Shown in pieces: positions 62,242 to 64,000 of a stretch of DNA of 64,000 nt; the stretch's first letter is position 1, and every line of letters starts with the position of its first letter. The notes under the pieces are model-generated. The model had not been told where the DNA came from and did not search any database. It was given only the letters and a program-made list of their open reading frames with translations. This DNA comes from Flavobacterium sp. GTDB taxonomy: Bacteria > Bacteroidota > Bacteroidia > Flavobacteriales > Flavobacteriaceae. The DNA is taken from contig NZ_PNJW01000013.1 in assembly GCF_013822155.1 (NCBI RefSeq), positions 1 through 64,000 on the forward strand. Reading direction: 5' to 3'. The position numbers and the translations under genes were made by a program.

Positions 62242-64000
62242 CTACTTTATTTGCTTTTCTATCAAAACTTGGGTTCCTTTCCCTTTTTCCGAATTAATTT
62301 TTAAATCTGCTTTTAATTCTAATGCTCTCTTTTTCATATTATTCAATCCATTTCCAAGTTCAATTTCGGATTCAGAATAACCAATTCCATTGTCACTAAT
62401 CGTAAAAATCATCTTTTCATTATCCTGATATAGATAGATTTTAATTTGTGTTGCATTGGCATATTTTACGGCGTTATTCACAGCTTCTTGAATAATTCTA
62501 TACACATTCATTCCTTCTACCGAAGTAAATTCATGAGCTGAATTGACATTCGGGTCAATACTAAATTCAAATGTAATACCATGAACCGCTAATTGAGCAT
62601 TATCAATAAAATTAGTAATCCTGATTTGTAAATCTTCCACTGAAATTGAGGATTTATTCATTGCCCAAATGGTATCACGTAATTCTGTGATGGTATTTCG
62701 GGTGAAACCACTGATATTGTCAAATTTTGAAACCAATTTTTCTTTGGCAATATCAAAATATTTTAAATTGTCAATGGATGAAATAATAAAAGTCAATTGT
62801 GAACCTATGTTATCGTGTAAATCTCTTGAAATTTGTAGTCGCTGCTCTTGTAACTTATTTTGGGTTTCAATTTTTACTAATGCCTCTTTTAATTCAACTT
62901 CTTTGAGTAGCTGTATGTTTTTAATTTTTTGTTGATTATAGAAAAGATACCCTACTAATCCCAGCAAAATGGCAAACCCGATTGAGCCGTAAATAATAGT
63001 GTTTTTTTGTTTTATTTGCAATTCATTCTCTGCAATTTCCGCTTTGTTTTTTGAAATTTCAGCATCTTTTTGAGCCGATTTATATTTCACTTCTAATTCA
63101 TGAAGATTTTCTAAATTAGAATTTTTAAAAACACTGTCTTTCGCTGTAAAAAACTTTTTATTATAATCATTTGCTGTTTTATAATCCGATAATGCTTCAT
63201 AGTATAAGGCATAATTTTCTAAAGCATTCACATAATCTTCTGCTACTTTTGATTTTTTTGCATAATAAAAAGCACTGTCTATATAATTTTTAGCACTTGC
63301 ATTTCTTTTAAATTCAAGCATTACGAGTGCCAAATTATTATAACTGGCAGCGACTCCCGGAAAATTTTTAATTTCACGTTCTAATTCAACAGATTTTTCA
63401 AAGTAATATTTGGCTGAATCTATTTGCTGTAAATAATAATAAATTCCTGCTACATTATTATATGATTCGGCAATTCCTTTTTTATCTTTTAATTTTTCCT
63501 CTATTTGGAGAGAATAATTAAAATAACGCAATGCTTTTGTCAAACTGTCTTGGTTGGCTAAAGCTATTGCTAAGTTATTATAGGATTCCGAAAGTCCTTT
63601 TTGATACTTCGATTTTTGAAAAATAGCGATTGCTTTTCTATGGTATACTTTTGCTTTTTCCAGAAGATCCATCTGACTGTAAATCATCCCAATGTTATTG
63701 ATTACTGTTCCTTGTTGATCAACTTCCTTTTTTGATTCATATATCTTTAAAGCAATCAAATAATTCTTTAGTCCTTCTTCATAAAACCCCAATGCTCTTT
63801 TACAGGCTCCAATGGTATTGTTACAAGAAGCAATTAAAAGGGAATCATTTGATAATTTTAAGGCTTTCTCTGCATATTTTATAGCTTCTTTAAATTCCCC
63901 TTTTAAACGAAAAAGTACAGCATAATTACTATATGTGACAGACAACTCCTTTTTATTTTCAAGTTGCAATGCCTTTTTTTCAGCTGATTTTACTAGTTGC
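62242..64000 (-). CDS. TPR-containing sensor histidine kinase, 5' end outside window
   Basis: The frame is open from base 64000, so the N-terminus, probably including a signal peptide, is missing. Within about 585 codons it has at least six tetratricopeptide repeats (NTIGACKRALGFYEEGLKNY, NNIGMIYSQMDLLEKAKVYH and similar). A coiled coil, one membrane span (IYGSIGFAILLGLVGYLFY), a HisKA_3-type H box (RDLHDNIGSQLTFI, near 62.8 kb) and a HATPase domain (ISDNGIGYSESEI, GLNNMKKRALEL) follow. This is the common flavobacterial periplasmic-TPR kinase that pairs with LuxR-type regulators, here the gene at 61245-61895. Confidence 0.92.
   Translation of the reverse strand, partial: QLVKSAEKKALQLENKKELSVTYSNYAVLFRLKGEFKEAIKYAEKALKLSNDSLLIASCNNTIGACKRALGFYEEGLKNYLIALKIYESKKEVDQQGTVINNIGMIYSQMDLLEKAKVYHRKAIAIFQKSKYQKGLSESYNNLAIALANQDSLTKALRYFNYSLQIEEKLKDKKGIAESYNNVAGIYYYLQQIDSAKYYFEKSVELEREIKNFPGVAASYNNLALVMLEFKRNASAKNYIDSAFYYAKKSKVAEDYVNALENYALYYEALSDYKTANDYNKKFFTAKDSVFKNSNLENLHELEVKYKSAQKDAEISKNKAEIAENELQIKQKNTIIYGSIGFAILLGLVGYLFYNQQKIKNIQLLKEVELKEALVKIETQNKLQEQRLQISRDLHDNIGSQLTFIISSIDNLKYFDIAKEKLVSKFDNISGFTRNTITELRDTIWAMNKSSISVEDLQIRITNFIDNAQLAVHGITFEFSIDPNVNSAHEFTSVEGMNVYRIIQEAVNNAVKYANATQIKIYLYQDNEKMIFTISDNGIGYSESEIELGNGLNNMKKRALELKADLKINSEKGKGTQVLIEKQIK

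Overview
The window looks like chromosomal DNA of a flavobacterium (Bacteroidota, Flavobacteriaceae, Flavobacterium-like). Supporting signs are the AT-rich sequence, a SusC/SusD pair, several surface proteins with type IX secretion (T9SS) C-terminal signals, a Porin_10-type porin, promoters of the Bacteroidota form TTG-N16..20-TAnnTTTG, and almost no Shine-Dalgarno sequences apart from a very strong one before rpsU. No phage, transposon, CRISPR array or classical defence locus is visible.

Layout. 1-13.6 kb, minus strand, is the translation/transcription block, read right to left: rpsU, xerC, hpf, then tRNA-Thr(TGT), tRNA-Tyr, tRNA-Thr(GGT), tuf, tRNA-Trp, secE, nusG, rplK, rplA, rplJ, rplL, rpoB and rpoC. 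rpoC runs off the left edge. 13.6-22.7 kb, minus strand, holds an acyl-CoA dehydrogenase, a helix-hairpin-helix protein, an alanine/sodium symporter, a PspC/unknown/DUF2851 operon, a cystathionine beta-synthase-like enzyme and a porin. 22.8-29.4 kb, minus strand, is a SusC-SusD operon followed by two lipoprotein genes and a terminator. 29.6-37.4 kb is mixed: rnhB, lipB, lysS, small envelope proteins, hemL, a LysM glucosaminidase and an ACC-deaminase-like PLP enzyme. 37.4-54.9 kb is dominated by four T9SS-exported surface proteins: one of about 640 residues on the minus strand and three giants (1510, 1955 and 1436 residues) in tandem on the plus strand. 54.9-60.5 kb has a small HExxH membrane protein, a DUF5522 protein with urocanate hydratase, a DUF4136 lipoprotein, an aromatic amino acid hydroxylase with a long extra C-terminal half, and a rhodanese. 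60.5-64 kb, minus strand, has a DUF4230 gene interrupted by one in-frame amber codon, a LuxR-type response regulator, a small membrane/coiled-coil protein and a TPR sensor kinase cut by the right edge.

How the parts work together. The left block couples ribosome synthesis, protein elongation, transcription and ribosome hibernation. At two junctions in it (rpsU/xerC and hpf/tRNA-tuf) an intrinsic terminator is physically overlaid on the promoter of the next unit. The rpsU leader carries a near-perfect anti-SD complement, which fits the published model in which bS21 controls anti-SD accessibility in this phylum. The middle and right parts are envelope and nutrient functions: TonB-dependent uptake, a porin, surface proteins, and histidine and aromatic amino acid catabolism.

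Most of the window is ordinary core genome. The parts most worth a second look are the rpsU leader, the terminator-promoter overlays, the T9SS giants (including a glycine-rich N-terminal domain next to three GEVED domains), the split DUF4230 gene, and a CRP/FNR-like operator before the rhodanese gene.
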